Shown here: in pieces, positions 7,735-16,416 of the stretch
Layout of the letters: each line of letters begins with the position of its first letter
How positions within the stretch are numbered: position 1 is the first letter of the stretch
NCBI GenBank assembly: GCA_036388475.1
Contig: DASVRT010000053.1
Span: 62,001 to 126,000 of the forward strand
Reading direction: 5' to 3'
Source of the DNA: JALZHR01 sp036388475
GTDB taxonomy: Bacteria > Acidobacteriota > Blastocatellia > Pyrinomonadales > Pyrinomonadaceae
Length of the DNA stretch: 64,000 nt
The notes under the pieces: model-generated
Told to the model about the DNA's origin: nothing
What the model saw: the letters and a program-made list of their open reading frames with translations, nothing else
Databases searched by the model: none
Translations under genes and position numbers: made by a program

Positions 7735-9195
7735 CTAATTTTGAATAAACTGCATCAAGCCTTTTAAATCCAATGGATAAACCGGAACATCGAACTGCGC
7801 TTTGAGTTCGTCGAAATTCATTCCGTCCAGCAGAACAGGCTCGTCCGATTTGATGGTGTGCTGCGGAATAATGACGAAATCGCCTTTGATTCGGTCTTTC
7901 ACGGCGAGATAATCCTGTCCGGTCAAAAGTCCGGCGACGGCGACGTCGCCGCCGAAATAATTATTTTTAACCGCGAGAACATTCAGTTTCGAGCCAATCA
8001 AGGAATTTAATTCTTCGATTTTGCGCCGCAGAATCGGCGCGAACATTTCGCCTGTCAGAATCGTGCCGTTCAGGGATTTTGAATTTCGAGTTTCGAATTT
8101 CGAATTTCGAATTTTCGGAACAATCGCCAATTTGTTAGTTCTCACGTTTTCAGCGTGAAGCCCGACCGCTGCCGGTTCTGACCTGTTAAAACTCCGCGTC
8201 TCTGCGCTTCGGCGGTTAATTTCCGCCCTTTTAAGCAGTTTGTCAAACGAATTAAGAAACGAGCGAATCATTCCGACGCCGTCTTCAATCTGCGGGTAAT
8301 TGCCGTAATGCCGGCGCGACGGAATCGGCAGACCGGCTTTCAGATAAATTTCGTCGCCGAGGAAAGCGAAGGTGACGCCGAGCGTTTTGCGGAATTCTTT
8401 TTGCAGTTTTTCGATTTCGCGGATGGTGCGGCGGCAAAATTCCGGTGTCACGCGCGTTAATCTTTCGTCCGTGTTATAGCGCGTCAGAGCGACCGGAACA
8501 ATCGCCGTCGAGACGATTTTCGGATAATGCGCCGCCAAATCGCGCACGGTTTTTTCCAGAATCTTTCCGTCGTTGATTTCGGGACACAAGACGACCTGCG
8601 CGTGAATTTCGATGTCGTTGTCTAAAAGGCGTTTTAATTTGTCGGAAATGTCGGCGCGTTTTTCGTCAACGCCGAGCAGATAAGCGCGAGTTTTCAAATT
8701 CGTCGCGTGAACCGAGACGTACTGCGGCGACAAGCGCTGTTCGACGATGCGCTTCATCTCGTCTTCGGTTATCGAAGAAAGCGTCGTGTAATTGCCGTAA
8801 AGAAACGAAAGCCGGATGTCTTCGTCGCGCACGAAAAGCGACGGGCGCGCGTCCTCCGGGTTGCCTTTGCAGAAACAAAAAATACATTCGTTGGCGCACT
8901 GGCGCGGCACGATTTGCTCGAACATCAAGCCGAAATCTTCGCCCTCTTCACGCTCGATTTCCAGTTCCCAGGTTTCGCCGCCGGATTTTTTAATTTGTAA
9001 TGTCAGCTCGGTTTCGCCCGCCGTCTGAAAGCGAAAATCCAGATAATCGCGCACCGTTCGACCGTTGACGCGGACGATTCGGTCATTTGGCTGGAGGCTC
9101 AATTCTTCCGCCAGACTTTCGGGCGCGACTTCCGTAATTAAAACTCCCGGACGCCGAAGTTGTGTGATTGCAGGTGTAACGGCAAATTCGTACAT
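7735..9195 (-). CDS. DUF512 family protein, PDZ plus radical-SAM-like iron-sulfur domain
   Basis: Residues about 15-85 form a PDZ domain (GVLITEVAPESLAEEL, NDRIVRVNGR). Cysteines at 100, 104, 107 and 109 (CANECIFCFC) are the conserved cluster of DUF512 proteins, which resemble radical SAM enzymes. Next come SFLYGNYTTLSS, SVHATN and GDEIYLKAGLPIP, all family blocks, and a C-terminal DUF512 domain that includes KNNYFGGDVAVAGLLTGQD. The family's reaction is not established. The gene stands alone, convergent with the PIG-L gene. A period-7 repeat at 8081-8115 adds a short peptide before the C-terminal domain. Confidence 0.87.
   Translation of the reverse strand: MYEFAVTPAITQLRRPGVLITEVAPESLAEELSLQPNDRIVRVNGRTVRDYLDFRFQTAGETELTLQIKKSGGETWELEIEREEGEDFGLMFEQIVPRQCANECIFCFCKGNPEDARPSLFVRDEDIRLSFLYGNYTTLSSITEDEMKRIVEQRLSPQYVSVHATNLKTRAYLLGVDEKRADISDKLKRLLDNDIEIHAQVVLCPEINDGKILEKTVRDLAAHYPKIVSTAIVPVALTRYNTDERLTRVTPEFCRRTIREIEKLQKEFRKTLGVTFAFLGDEIYLKAGLPIPSRRHYGNYPQIEDGVGMIRSFLNSFDKLLKRAEINRRSAETRSFNRSEPAAVGLHAENVRTNKLAIVPKIRNSKFETRNSKSLNGTILTGEMFAPILRRKIEELNSLIGSKLNVLAVKNNYFGGDVAVAGLLTGQDYLAVKDRIKGDFVIIPQHTIKSDEPVLLDGMNFDELKAQFDVPVYPLDLKGLMQFIQN
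8081..8115. repeat. period-7 repeat inside the DUF512 gene
   Basis: Five exact-length 7-mers of the type gaatttc lie in frame with the gene and encode residues read as IRNSKFETRNSKS on the minus strand. Seven bases repeated three times give a 7-codon peptide, so the reading frame survives. Confidence 0.8.
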
Positions 9196-9235
9196 TTAGA
9201 AAATCCAATAATTTGAACAACTTAGAGTTATTTTA

Positions 9236-9265
9236 TTGACAAACGGTTGCCAATTCTTTTATCCT
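9236..9265 (+). promoter_or_regulatory. sigma-70-like promoter for the response regulator
   Basis: TTGACA at 9236-9241 is a perfect -35 box. TATCCT at 9260-9265 follows after 18 bases as a plausible -10. The pair lies about 60 bases before the response-regulator ATG. Confidence 0.55.
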
Positions 9266-9323
9266 AAACAATGGTTTTGCGTTTTTGGCAACTGCAAAAC
9301 CGTGTTCAACAAACGGAGAATTT

Positions 9324-9743
9324 ATGTCTGATGAAAAATTGCCGGCGGGCAATGATTCAATTCCTCCCAAAACGAAAATCCTGCTCGCTGACGATGATAC
9401 TTCCATTCGACGCTTTCTCGAAATCGTTTTAGGGCGATTAAATTACGACGTGACGACTGCCGAAGACGGTTTGGCGGCAATGAAACTGGCGCTTTCCGAC
9501 GATTTCGATTTGGTCGTCGCGGACGCCGTGATGCCGCATCTGACGGGTTACGATTTGTGCCGGATGTTAAAGCAAAATCCGAAGTATAAAAACGTGCCGC
9601 TGATTATTTTGAGCGGTATGGAAAACAATTCGGAAAATGCCGACCGCTGTATCGCCGACGCCTATCTGCTGAAAGGCGAAAATCTCAAACAACAGCTTGC
9701 CGAAACGCTCTCACGCCTTCTGGCGGAAAGACTCGCCGCGTAA
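9324..9743 (+). CDS. single-domain response regulator
   Basis: The ATG at 9324 is chosen because CGGAG sits six bases before it; a TTG at 9285 is open but has no such site. The 139 residues are one receiver domain: acidic LADDD at 21-25, phosphoacceptor D67 in LVVADAVMPHLTG, serine in LIILSG, and LLKGE for the conserved lysine. There is no output domain, so it probably relays phosphate or acts by protein contact. No histidine kinase lies nearby. Its end overlaps the convergent VanZ-like gene by 33 bases. Confidence 0.88.
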   Translation: MSDEKLPAGNDSIPPKTKILLADDDTSIRRFLEIVLGRLNYDVTTAEDGLAAMKLALSDDFDLVVADAVMPHLTGYDLCRMLKQNPKYKNVPLIILSGMENNSENADRCIADAYLLKGENLKQQLAETLSRLLAERLAA

Positions 9744-10118
9744 AAACCTGCGGCAGACGAGCCGCGCAATCTCGCCGAAAATAATAATTCCCGCCCAATC
9801 CGCCGCCAAATCCGTCCAGTCAAACGAGCGCCCGCGAACGAAGATTTGCGAAAATTCTTCAGTCGTGACGATTGCCAAAACTATCAGGCTGCCGAGCAGG
9901 TAAGTTAATTTCCAGAGGCGAACGGTTCTCGCCTTCAAAACCAGATTAACGACCAGCGAAAACATTCCCATCAACAGAAAATGCCCGATTTTATCGCCAT
10001 ACGGAAGACGCCGCACGGGTCGAAAAAGATACTGCGTTTCCTTGACGTCCGCCAAAACGACAATGCCCGCGAGAACCAAAATATAAAGCGCGGCTAAAAT
10101 TTTTATTCTTGCGGACAT
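9711..10118 (-). CDS. VanZ-like membrane protein
   Basis: The start at 10118 gives 135 residues and begins just before a hydrophobic helix. The upstream open extension runs through a period-7 repeat and is unlikely to be coding. Family marks are PYGDKIGHFLLMGMF near residue 40 and TTEEFSQIFVRGRSFDWTDLAADWAGI, the conserved E-x2-Q...D-x2-D-x3-N/D-x2-G pattern of VanZ. Four membrane helices are likely. The family is tied to teicoplanin resistance in enterococci, but most members have no known role. Confidence 0.82.
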   Translation of the reverse strand: MSARIKILAALYILVLAGIVVLADVKETQYLFRPVRRLPYGDKIGHFLLMGMFSLVVNLVLKARTVRLWKLTYLLGSLIVLAIVTTEEFSQIFVRGRSFDWTDLAADWAGIIIFGEIARLVCRRFLRGESFRQKA

Positions 10119-10128
10119 AATTGTTTCA

Positions 10129-10201
10129 GTGAGAAGTGAGAACTGATAACTGAGAGCTTTTATTTGCTTTCTATTCTCAGTTCTCAAGTATCGGTTCGCA
10201 G
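10129..10201. repeat. inverted period-7 repeat between ald and the VanZ-like gene
   Basis: The left arm is gtgagaa, gtgagaa, ctgataa, ctgagag. The right arm is a degenerate complement ending in cggttcgcagtt. It fills the whole gap between the two leftward genes and touches the ald stop codon at 10202. Confidence 0.7.
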
Positions 10202-11341
10202 TTAATTTGCCGCTTTCGCCGCGATTCCGTCAATCAGGCTGTGGAGCGCGGTGTATTCGAGATTTTGCGATTCGGCGACGGCTTCGTAGGTCAGCTTTCC
10301 GGCGTAAGTGTTGACGCCTTCCGCCAAGCCTGAATCTTCCTGAATCGCTCTTTCAAAGCCTTTGTTCGCCAGCGCGAGCGCATACGGCAAAGTGGCGTTG
10401 GTCAGGGCAAATGTCGAAGTGCGCGGAACCGCGCCCGGCATATTCGCCACGCAGTAATGCAGAACGCCTTCTTCGTAAAACGTCGGGTTCGAGTGCGTCG
10501 TCGCGTGCGTCGTTTCAAAACAGCCGCCCTGGTCAACCGCGACGTCAACCAAAACCGCGCCGTTCGGAATGTCTTTCAGCATATCGCGCGTGACTAATTT
10601 CGGCGCCGCCGCGCCCGGAATCAGAACGCCGCCGATGACCAAATCGGCGTGTGAAATCGCTTCGTGAATCGCGTAGCGCGAGGACGCGAGCGTCTGCACT
10701 TTTGATAAAAAGATGTCGTCCAGTTGGCGCAGGCGGTCGAGGTTGATGTCGATAATCGTCACTTTCGCGCCCAAGCCGACCGCCATTTTCGCCGCTTCCG
10801 TGCCGACCACGCCGCCGCCGATAATGACGACGTTTGCCGCCGGCACGCCCGGCACGCCGCCGAGCAGAATGCCGCGACCGCCGTTCATTTTTTCCAGATA
10901 AGTCGCGCCGACCTGCACCGCCATTCTGCCCGCGACTTCCGACATCGGCGTCAGAAGCGGCAGAGTTCCGCGTTTGTCCGTAATTGTTTCGTAAGCGACG
11001 CCCGTCACTTTTCTTTCCAGAAGCTGTTTCGTCAGTTCAAATTCCGGCGCGAGATGCAGATAGGTGAAAAGCAGCTGATTTTCACGCATTCGCGGGTATT
11101 CCGGCGCAATCGGCTCTTTGACTTTCACAATCATATCGCCCGTCTGCCAGACTTCGTCAGCCGTTTGTAAAATCTGCCCGCCCGCTTTTTCGTAAAGCTC
11201 GTTGGCAAAGCCCGAACCTTCGCCCGCGCGATTTTCGACGTAAACTTCGTGTCCCGCGTTAACCAGCGCGTTAACGCCCGCCGGTGTCAGCCCGACGCGA
11301 TATTCGTTATCCTTAATTTCCTTCGGCAATCCAATTTTCAT
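10202..11341 (-). CDS. ald: alanine dehydrogenase
   Basis: The ATG at 11341 has GGAGAG five bases upstream; a start four codons earlier lacks it. The 379-residue product matches NAD-dependent alanine dehydrogenase, which interconverts L-alanine with pyruvate and ammonia. Visible are MKIGLPKEIKDNEYRVGLTP at the start, the substrate-site KVKEP near residue 74, the NAD loop VVIIGGGVVGTEAAKMA near 170 and a late DVAVDQGGCFETT active-site block. It stands alone after a long upstream gap. It could serve alanine catabolism or the reverse synthesis. Confidence 0.95.
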   Translation of the reverse strand: MKIGLPKEIKDNEYRVGLTPAGVNALVNAGHEVYVENRAGEGSGFANELYEKAGGQILQTADEVWQTGDMIVKVKEPIAPEYPRMRENQLLFTYLHLAPEFELTKQLLERKVTGVAYETITDKRGTLPLLTPMSEVAGRMAVQVGATYLEKMNGGRGILLGGVPGVPAANVVIIGGGVVGTEAAKMAVGLGAKVTIIDINLDRLRQLDDIFLSKVQTLASSRYAIHEAISHADLVIGGVLIPGAAAPKLVTRDMLKDIPNGAVLVDVAVDQGGCFETTHATTHSNPTFYEEGVLHYCVANMPGAVPRTSTFALTNATLPYALALANKGFERAIQEDSGLAEGVNTYAGKLTYEAVAESQNLEYTALHSLIDGIAAKAAN

Positions 11342-11568
11342 TATGCTCTCCAAGATATTTTTGTGGTTATATTACTGAAATATATTACCATTATGCCGAA
11401 TTTTCTCGGATTTTTCCTAATGCGCATCGGCGAAATAGGTTATGAATTTTATCAGAAGACGAAATCGTCTTCGGTCTTTAAGCCTGCAAAAGATTTTCGG
11501 CGACCTTAAAATGGTTGGTCTCACGGCTTAGATAAACCATTTCCGGCTCGATACGATTTATACCAGCC

Positions 11569-11919
11569 TCAAACGAGGCTTAAAAGGCGATAGTTCGTAA
11601 AAAAAAGCGAAAACAACTGGATGTTTTCGCTTTTTTTATCTGACCGAATGGCTTTTCTAAATCTCGTCCAAATAGTCGGTGCTTTTCGGTAATTATAAAA
11701 ACGCCTTTCGAGCGTCAAATTCGGCTGATTTTCGAGTTCAATTTCGAGACGGCTTTCTTTAATAACGGGATTATCCTTAAACGAAAGCTGGTAAACAGGC
11801 GTTCCGTCTTTATTCAATTTAAAGTCAAGCGCGAATCTGCCGTCCGGCGATTTTATTTTTTGCCCGAAAACAGTCGCGGCGAAAAAACACGGAAATATTA
11901 AAATCAGTGAATATTTCAT
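11569..11919 (-). pseudogene. truncated GH97-type glycoside hydrolase, N-terminal fragment
   Basis: A signal peptide (MKYSLILIFPCFFAATVFGQ) is followed by SPDGRFALDFKLNKDGTPVYQLSFKDNPVIKESRLEIELENQ in pieces that match the GH97 N-terminal beta domain. After about residue 75 the likeness stops, and the frame runs through a strong intrinsic terminator to a stop. Full GH97 enzymes have about 650 residues, so more than 80 percent is missing. No remnant of the catalytic domain is visible downstream. Either a deletion joined the 5' end to unrelated DNA or this is a decayed gene. Confidence 0.6.
11599..11637. terminator. bidirectional intrinsic terminator
   Basis: Perfect 15-base arms AAAAAAGCGAAAACA and TGTTTTCGCTTTTTT enclose a six-base loop, giving T-runs in both directions. 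It lies inside the frame of the truncated GH97 gene. Confidence 0.8.
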
Positions 11920-12009
11920 TTGCTTAATTCTCGTTATTTTCCAGAGAAACAAAACTGGCTGCAAGCCGAAAAACATCCGGCTTACAGCCCGCATAATTTT
12001 TATCAAAAA

Positions 12010-13563
12010 TTAAATTTCCAACAAATCAATCTGCGCTTTTTGCAGCTTGCCGGAATAATCGATGTAAAGCGATTTCCATTCGCTGAAAATGTCCAAAACC
12101 TGTGTTCCGGCTTCGCGGTGTCCGTTGCCGGTGCCTTTTGTGCCGCCGAAGGGAAGGTGGACTTCCGCGCCGATGGTCGCCGAATTGACGTAGCAGATTC
12201 CGGTATAAAGCTCCTGCATCGCGTAGAAAGATTGGTTGACGTCCTGCGTGTAAATCGCTGACGATAAGCCGTATTTTACGTCGTTGACGATGTCGATGGC
12301 TTCGTCGAGCGTCGAAAACGGGATGACGCTGGTGACGGGTCCGAAAATTTCTTCCTGACCGATGCGCATTTTCGGCGCAACGTCGGTGAAAACGGTCGGC
12401 TCGATGAAATAACCGTTTTTATATTCGCCTTTCGTCAGGCGGTTTCCGCCGCAGGCGAGCGTGGCTTTATCTTCTTTCTGACCGATTTCGATATAGCTTA
12501 AAATCTTTTCCATCGCGGCTTGATTGATGACCGGACCGACCTCGGTTTTTTCGTCCAGACCGTTGCCGACGCGCAGGCGCTTCGCTTTTTCGACCAGTTT
12601 TTCACAGAACTTTTTATAAACTTTCTTGTGCACGACCAGCCGCGACGAAGCCGTGCAGCGCTGACCGGAAGTTCCGAACGCGCCCCAGAGCGAGCCTTCG
12701 ACGGCGTTGTCGAGGTCGGCGTCGTCCATCACGATAATCGCGTTTTTGCCGCCCATTTCCAATGAAACGATTTTGTTGTCGCGCGCGCATTGTTCGGCGA
12801 TGATTCTGCCCGTGCCGGTCGAGCCGGTAAACGAAATCAGGCGAATGTCCCGGTGATTAACGAGCGGCGCGCCGACATCTGCGCCGTGACCGTTGACGAG
12901 ATTGACGATGCCCGCCGGAATCCCGGCTTCTTCGCAGGATTTAATTAAATTCAGAGCCGATAAAGGAACGTCTTCGCCGGATTTGATAACGACCGTGTTG
13001 CCGCAAATCAAAGCCGGAATCAGCTTCCACGACGGAATCGCCATCGGGAAATTAAACGGCGTAATCAAGCCGCAGATGCCGACCGGCTGGCGCACGCACA
13101 TCGCAAATTTATTCGGCATTTCCGCCGGCGTCGTAAAGCCGTGCAGGCGTCTGCCTTCGCCCGCCGTGTAATAGGTGCAGTCAATCGCTTCCTGCACATC
13201 GCCGCCCGCTTCTTTCAAAACCTTGCCCATCTCGCGCGTCATCTCGCGCGTAAAACGGTCTTTGTTTTTCGCCAGGATTTCGCCCAGACGATAAAGAAGT
13301 TCGGCGCGGCGCGGCGCGGGCGTCCGCCGCCATTTGGTCGCCGCCGTTTTTGCCGCTTCGACCGCCCGGTTGACGTCTTCCTCATTCGAGAGAGGAAAAC
13401 GCCCGACAACGTCGCCGGTGTCGGCGGGATTGATGTTTTCAAACCATTCGCCGGACGCGGATTTTATCCACTCGCCGCCGATGTAGTTGTAATAGGTTTT
13501 CGTTGATGTTTTGTTTGCCGTTTTTTTCGCTTTTGCTTCTGATGCTTTTTCTGCTTTTGCCAT
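12010..13563 (-). CDS. NAD(P)-dependent aldehyde dehydrogenase
   Basis: A 25-residue Lys/Ala-rich tail precedes the usual start of the fold (YIGGEWIKSASGEWFENINP). The 517-residue protein keeps TPFNFPMAIPSWK for the cofactor site, the FTGSTGTGR loop, the general base in LEMGGKN and the nucleophile in GTSGQRCTASSRL. It resembles ALDHs acting on semialdehydes (2-oxoglutarate semialdehyde or piperideine-carboxylate types), but the substrate is not decided by sequence. A second ALDH lies at 24.6 kb. The basic tail is an oddity of this copy. Confidence 0.9.
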   Translation of the reverse strand: MAKAEKASEAKAKKTANKTSTKTYYNYIGGEWIKSASGEWFENINPADTGDVVGRFPLSNEEDVNRAVEAAKTAATKWRRTPAPRRAELLYRLGEILAKNKDRFTREMTREMGKVLKEAGGDVQEAIDCTYYTAGEGRRLHGFTTPAEMPNKFAMCVRQPVGICGLITPFNFPMAIPSWKLIPALICGNTVVIKSGEDVPLSALNLIKSCEEAGIPAGIVNLVNGHGADVGAPLVNHRDIRLISFTGSTGTGRIIAEQCARDNKIVSLEMGGKNAIIVMDDADLDNAVEGSLWGAFGTSGQRCTASSRLVVHKKVYKKFCEKLVEKAKRLRVGNGLDEKTEVGPVINQAAMEKILSYIEIGQKEDKATLACGGNRLTKGEYKNGYFIEPTVFTDVAPKMRIGQEEIFGPVTSVIPFSTLDEAIDIVNDVKYGLSSAIYTQDVNQSFYAMQELYTGICYVNSATIGAEVHLPFGGTKGTGNGHREAGTQVLDIFSEWKSLYIDYSGKLQKAQIDLLEI

Positions 13564-13569
13564 AATTTA

Positions 13570-13645
13570 GTAAATCGTGAAGCGCGAATCGTAAATCGTG
13601 AAAAACAAGCTGTCTATTTATGATTTACGATTCACGCTTCACGAC
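13570..13645. repeat. inverted period-7 repeat between htrA and ALDH genes
   Basis: The left arm reads gtaaatc, gtgaagc, gcgaatc, gtaaatc, gtgaaaa; the right arm reads gatttac, gattcac, gcttcac, gacc. The arms are complementary over most of their length. The element fills the gap between the HtrA stop and the ALDH start. Confidence 0.8.
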
Positions 13646-13646
13646 C

Positions 13647-15224
13647 TTATTGAACAGTAAATTGAACGATTCTTTGCTGCACGGCGCGCGTAAATTTATT
13701 GTAAGACGCGACGTGCAGCACGACGGCGTCGCCGGTTTTTAATTTTTCGGTGATGTCGTTAAAAGTTTTCAAATCGGTGACATTGACGCGATTGACGCGC
13801 TGAATCAAATCGCCCGCGTTGAGCGCGTCCGAGCCGTTGGCGGCTTTTAAATCGGCGATAAAGCTTGCCGGGTCGATGTTTTTGATAACCAGTCCGGTTT
13901 GCCCTTCGAGCTTGTAGGTCGTCGCCAGCTGCGGCGTAATCTCAGCCAGCGTCAGCCCGAACGGCGTCACGGGCGCGGCGGTCGGGATGACGCTCAGTTT
14001 TTTCTTTGTCGTATCGCCTTCGCCGGTCGGGCTGTTCGAAGGACGCTCGCCGAGTTTGATAACGGTCGTCTGGCGTTCGAGCTTATCGCCCGATTCGCGC
14101 AGGTAGACGATATTGATTTCCTTGTGCGGCTCGGTCGCGGCGACTTTGGCAATCAAATCCTGCGCGCTTGTCACGGCTTCGCCGTTAAATTCCGTGATGA
14201 CGTCGTTGATTTGCAAACCGGCTTTCGACGCCGCGCCGCTGCGGTCGCGAATGTCTGTAACGATTGCGCCTTTCGTTTCGCCGAGGTCGTAAACCTTCGC
14301 AAATTCGGGTTTGACCGAATCGAGATTGACGCCGAGATAACCGCGCCGGACTTTTCCGTTTGCCAGGATTTGCTGGTAAACGTAAGCCGCTTCTTTGGAC
14401 GGCAGGGCAAAGCCGATGCCGTTGTAATCGCCGGTGGTCGAAGCAATCTGCGAATTGATGCCGATGACGTCGCCGTTCATATTGACGAGCGGACCGCCGG
14501 AATTGCCGCGATTAATCGCCGCGTCCGTTTGAATAAATCTTTGAAACGAAGTGGTATACGGCGTTTCGCGGCGCGTCTGCGAAATGATTCCGGCGGTCAC
14601 GGTCTGCGCCAAGCCGAACGGCGAGCCGACTGCCAGAACCCAGTCGCCGACCTGCACGGCGTCGGAATCGCCGAGCCTGACGGTCGGCAAATCCTTTCCG
14701 GCTTCGATTTTCAAAACGGCTAAATCGGTTTCCTCGTCCGTGCCGACGACTTTCGCGATGTATTCCTCACCGTTTTGCAGCCGGACGGAAATGCGCGAAG
14801 CATCGTCGATAACGTGAAAATTCGTCAAAATATAGCCCGCTTTATCGACGATAAAACCGCTTCCGACCGAATAGGACGGGCGGCGCGGCAGCTGGCGTTT
14901 GAAATATTCCAGAATGTCGTCCTGGTTAGTCGGCTCGGTTTGCTGCTCGCCTTTCAGCGAAACTTCCGGCACTTTTCCTTTCGTGTCGATATTGACGACC
15001 GCCGGTTCGACCCGTTTGGAAACTTCGGCAAACGAAGCCGAAAGCGTTTCGGGCGCAAGCCGGAAATTTTCGGGCGTTTCCGCCGTCGTAACGAAACGCC
15101 CGCCCGCCGACAGTCCCAAAATAATTCCCGACACCAGCAGCAGACACGCGCAAGCTAAAACTACAAACCACACACGCTTTCCGCGCCCAAACTGTTCTTT
15201 AATTTCTCCGGAATATCCTGCCAT
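13647..15224 (-). CDS. HtrA/Do-family periplasmic serine protease
   Basis: The ATG at 15224 is preceded by AGGAGA ten bases upstream and gives 525 residues. A single membrane anchor lies near residues 18-38. The trypsin-like domain keeps the triad: His in LTNFHVIDDA, Asp in EETDLAVLKIEAG and Ser in RGNSGGPLV. Two PDZ domains follow, with GYLGVNL and GLVIKNIDP at their ligand grooves. It degrades or refolds damaged envelope proteins and is anchored to the inner membrane facing the periplasm. It resembles DegQ/DegP and Mucd-like proteins. No sigma-E-type operon is visible. Confidence 0.92.
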   Translation of the reverse strand: MAGYSGEIKEQFGRGKRVWFVVLACACLLLVSGIILGLSAGGRFVTTAETPENFRLAPETLSASFAEVSKRVEPAVVNIDTKGKVPEVSLKGEQQTEPTNQDDILEYFKRQLPRRPSYSVGSGFIVDKAGYILTNFHVIDDASRISVRLQNGEEYIAKVVGTDEETDLAVLKIEAGKDLPTVRLGDSDAVQVGDWVLAVGSPFGLAQTVTAGIISQTRRETPYTTSFQRFIQTDAAINRGNSGGPLVNMNGDVIGINSQIASTTGDYNGIGFALPSKEAAYVYQQILANGKVRRGYLGVNLDSVKPEFAKVYDLGETKGAIVTDIRDRSGAASKAGLQINDVITEFNGEAVTSAQDLIAKVAATEPHKEINIVYLRESGDKLERQTTVIKLGERPSNSPTGEGDTTKKKLSVIPTAAPVTPFGLTLAEITPQLATTYKLEGQTGLVIKNIDPASFIADLKAANGSDALNAGDLIQRVNRVNVTDLKTFNDITEKLKTGDAVVLHVASYNKFTRAVQQRIVQFTVQ

Positions 15225-15287
15225 AAGCCGTATTTCTCCTAAATCTTTTCGGCGAGTAAAATTTGTATTTCCGAGTATAGCAAAAGA

Positions 15288-15365
15288 CAATTACGAATTA
15301 CGAATTACGAATTGCGAGAGGCTTAATTTCCCGATTTCCAATTCGTAATTTTTAATTCGTAATTG
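15288..15365. repeat. inverted period-7 repeat overlapping a gene end
   Basis: The left arm repeats cgaatta three times, and the right arm carries attcgtaattttta and attcgtaattg. The stop codon of the leftward dehydrogenase at 15352 falls in the right arm, so its last codons (SITN) come from the repeat. Confidence 0.8.
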
Positions 15366-16314
15366 AAAGAAGCACTTTCATCACGCCTTTTTCGCCCGCG
15401 CGCCGGATTGCCCGGACGCCGTCGCTCAAATCGAATTCGTCGCTTATCAAATCGGCGACGTCAATCCGCTTATTTTTTAATAAATCCAGCGCCGGCGCGA
15501 AACGCCCGCAGCGCGAGCCGACAATCGTGATTTCGTCGACGACGACGCGCCACGCTTCCCAGCGCGGCGTTCCGTGAAACGTGGATTTTAAAACCAGCTT
15601 GCCGCGCGGCTTGATTAAATCCAGCGCCAGCGCGAAGCCCGTCTCCGCGCCGCTCGCCTCGACGACGACGTCAAAGCACTTTTTCATTTTCAAAGCGTCA
15701 GCCAGCAAAACGCCTTCGACGTTGCGCTTTTCCGCGACGCGAAGTTTTTCGCGGTGTTTGCCGACCAGCACGACTTCGTTTGATTTTAAAGCGAGACCGC
15801 GCGCGCAGAGCGTGCCGAGCTTGCCGTCGCCGATAACGGCAAGCTTGGTTTCGGGAAAAATCTCGACCTGCTCGGTGATGCCGAAAGCGGCGGCGAGCGG
15901 CTCGGCAAAAACCGCTTCCGCGTCGGAAACGTTTTCGGGAACTTCCAGAAGATTTCGCGCGGGCAAGGTCAGAAATTCGGCGTGACAGCCGTCGCGCCCG
16001 ACAATTCCCAAAACGGTGCGGTTCGGGCAATGCCGCGAATCGACTTCCAGACATAAATCGCAAACGCCGCAGCCCGCGTTGATTTCGCCGACCACGCGCT
16101 TGCCGATTAAATCCGGCGCATCGACGGCTTTTTCGACGACGCCGACAAATTCGTGACCGATTGTTCCTTGAAATCCGGCGTAGCCGCGCACGATTTCGAG
16201 GTCTGTATTGCAGATGCCCGATTTCAAAACGCGGACGACGGCTTCATTTTCGCGTTCGGGCTGAGCGATTTCGGCGAGGCTTAAATTATTGTTGAGAAAT
16301 CTGAGCGCTTTCAT
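15352..16314 (-). CDS. zinc-type alcohol dehydrogenase (MDR family)
   Basis: The 320 residues show CNTDLEIVRGY with the catalytic-zinc Cys, GTIGHEFVGVV with the zinc His-Glu pair, and the structural zinc cysteines in CGVCDLCLEVDSRHC. The Rossmann domain has VIGDGKLGTLCA. The protein is about 20-30 residues shorter than common MDR enzymes, mainly at the ends. It resembles sorbitol- or threonine-dehydrogenase-like members. The C-terminus SITN lies in a period-7 repeat, so the original end may have been replaced. Confidence 0.87.
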   Translation of the reverse strand: MKALRFLNNNLSLAEIAQPERENEAVVRVLKSGICNTDLEIVRGYAGFQGTIGHEFVGVVEKAVDAPDLIGKRVVGEINAGCGVCDLCLEVDSRHCPNRTVLGIVGRDGCHAEFLTLPARNLLEVPENVSDAEAVFAEPLAAAFGITEQVEIFPETKLAVIGDGKLGTLCARGLALKSNEVVLVGKHREKLRVAEKRNVEGVLLADALKMKKCFDVVVEASGAETGFALALDLIKPRGKLVLKSTFHGTPRWEAWRVVVDEITIVGSRCGRFAPALDLLKNKRIDVADLISDEFDLSDGVRAIRRAGEKGVMKVLLSITN

Positions 16315-16416
16315 AGAAATCCGGTAGTTTTATCTTAGATGATTAAGCCGTCTTTAATAAATGCGGGCGACGCTTTCATAGCGACGGGCGCAATATTTTT
16401 GCAGCGGGTGACATAG

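Noticed and set aside
14171..14446. Many open frames opposite or offset to confirmed genes
   Set aside because: They are antisense or shifted shadows of genes such as htrA, alaS, clpA and the glucosidase and show no independent domain or ribosome site.
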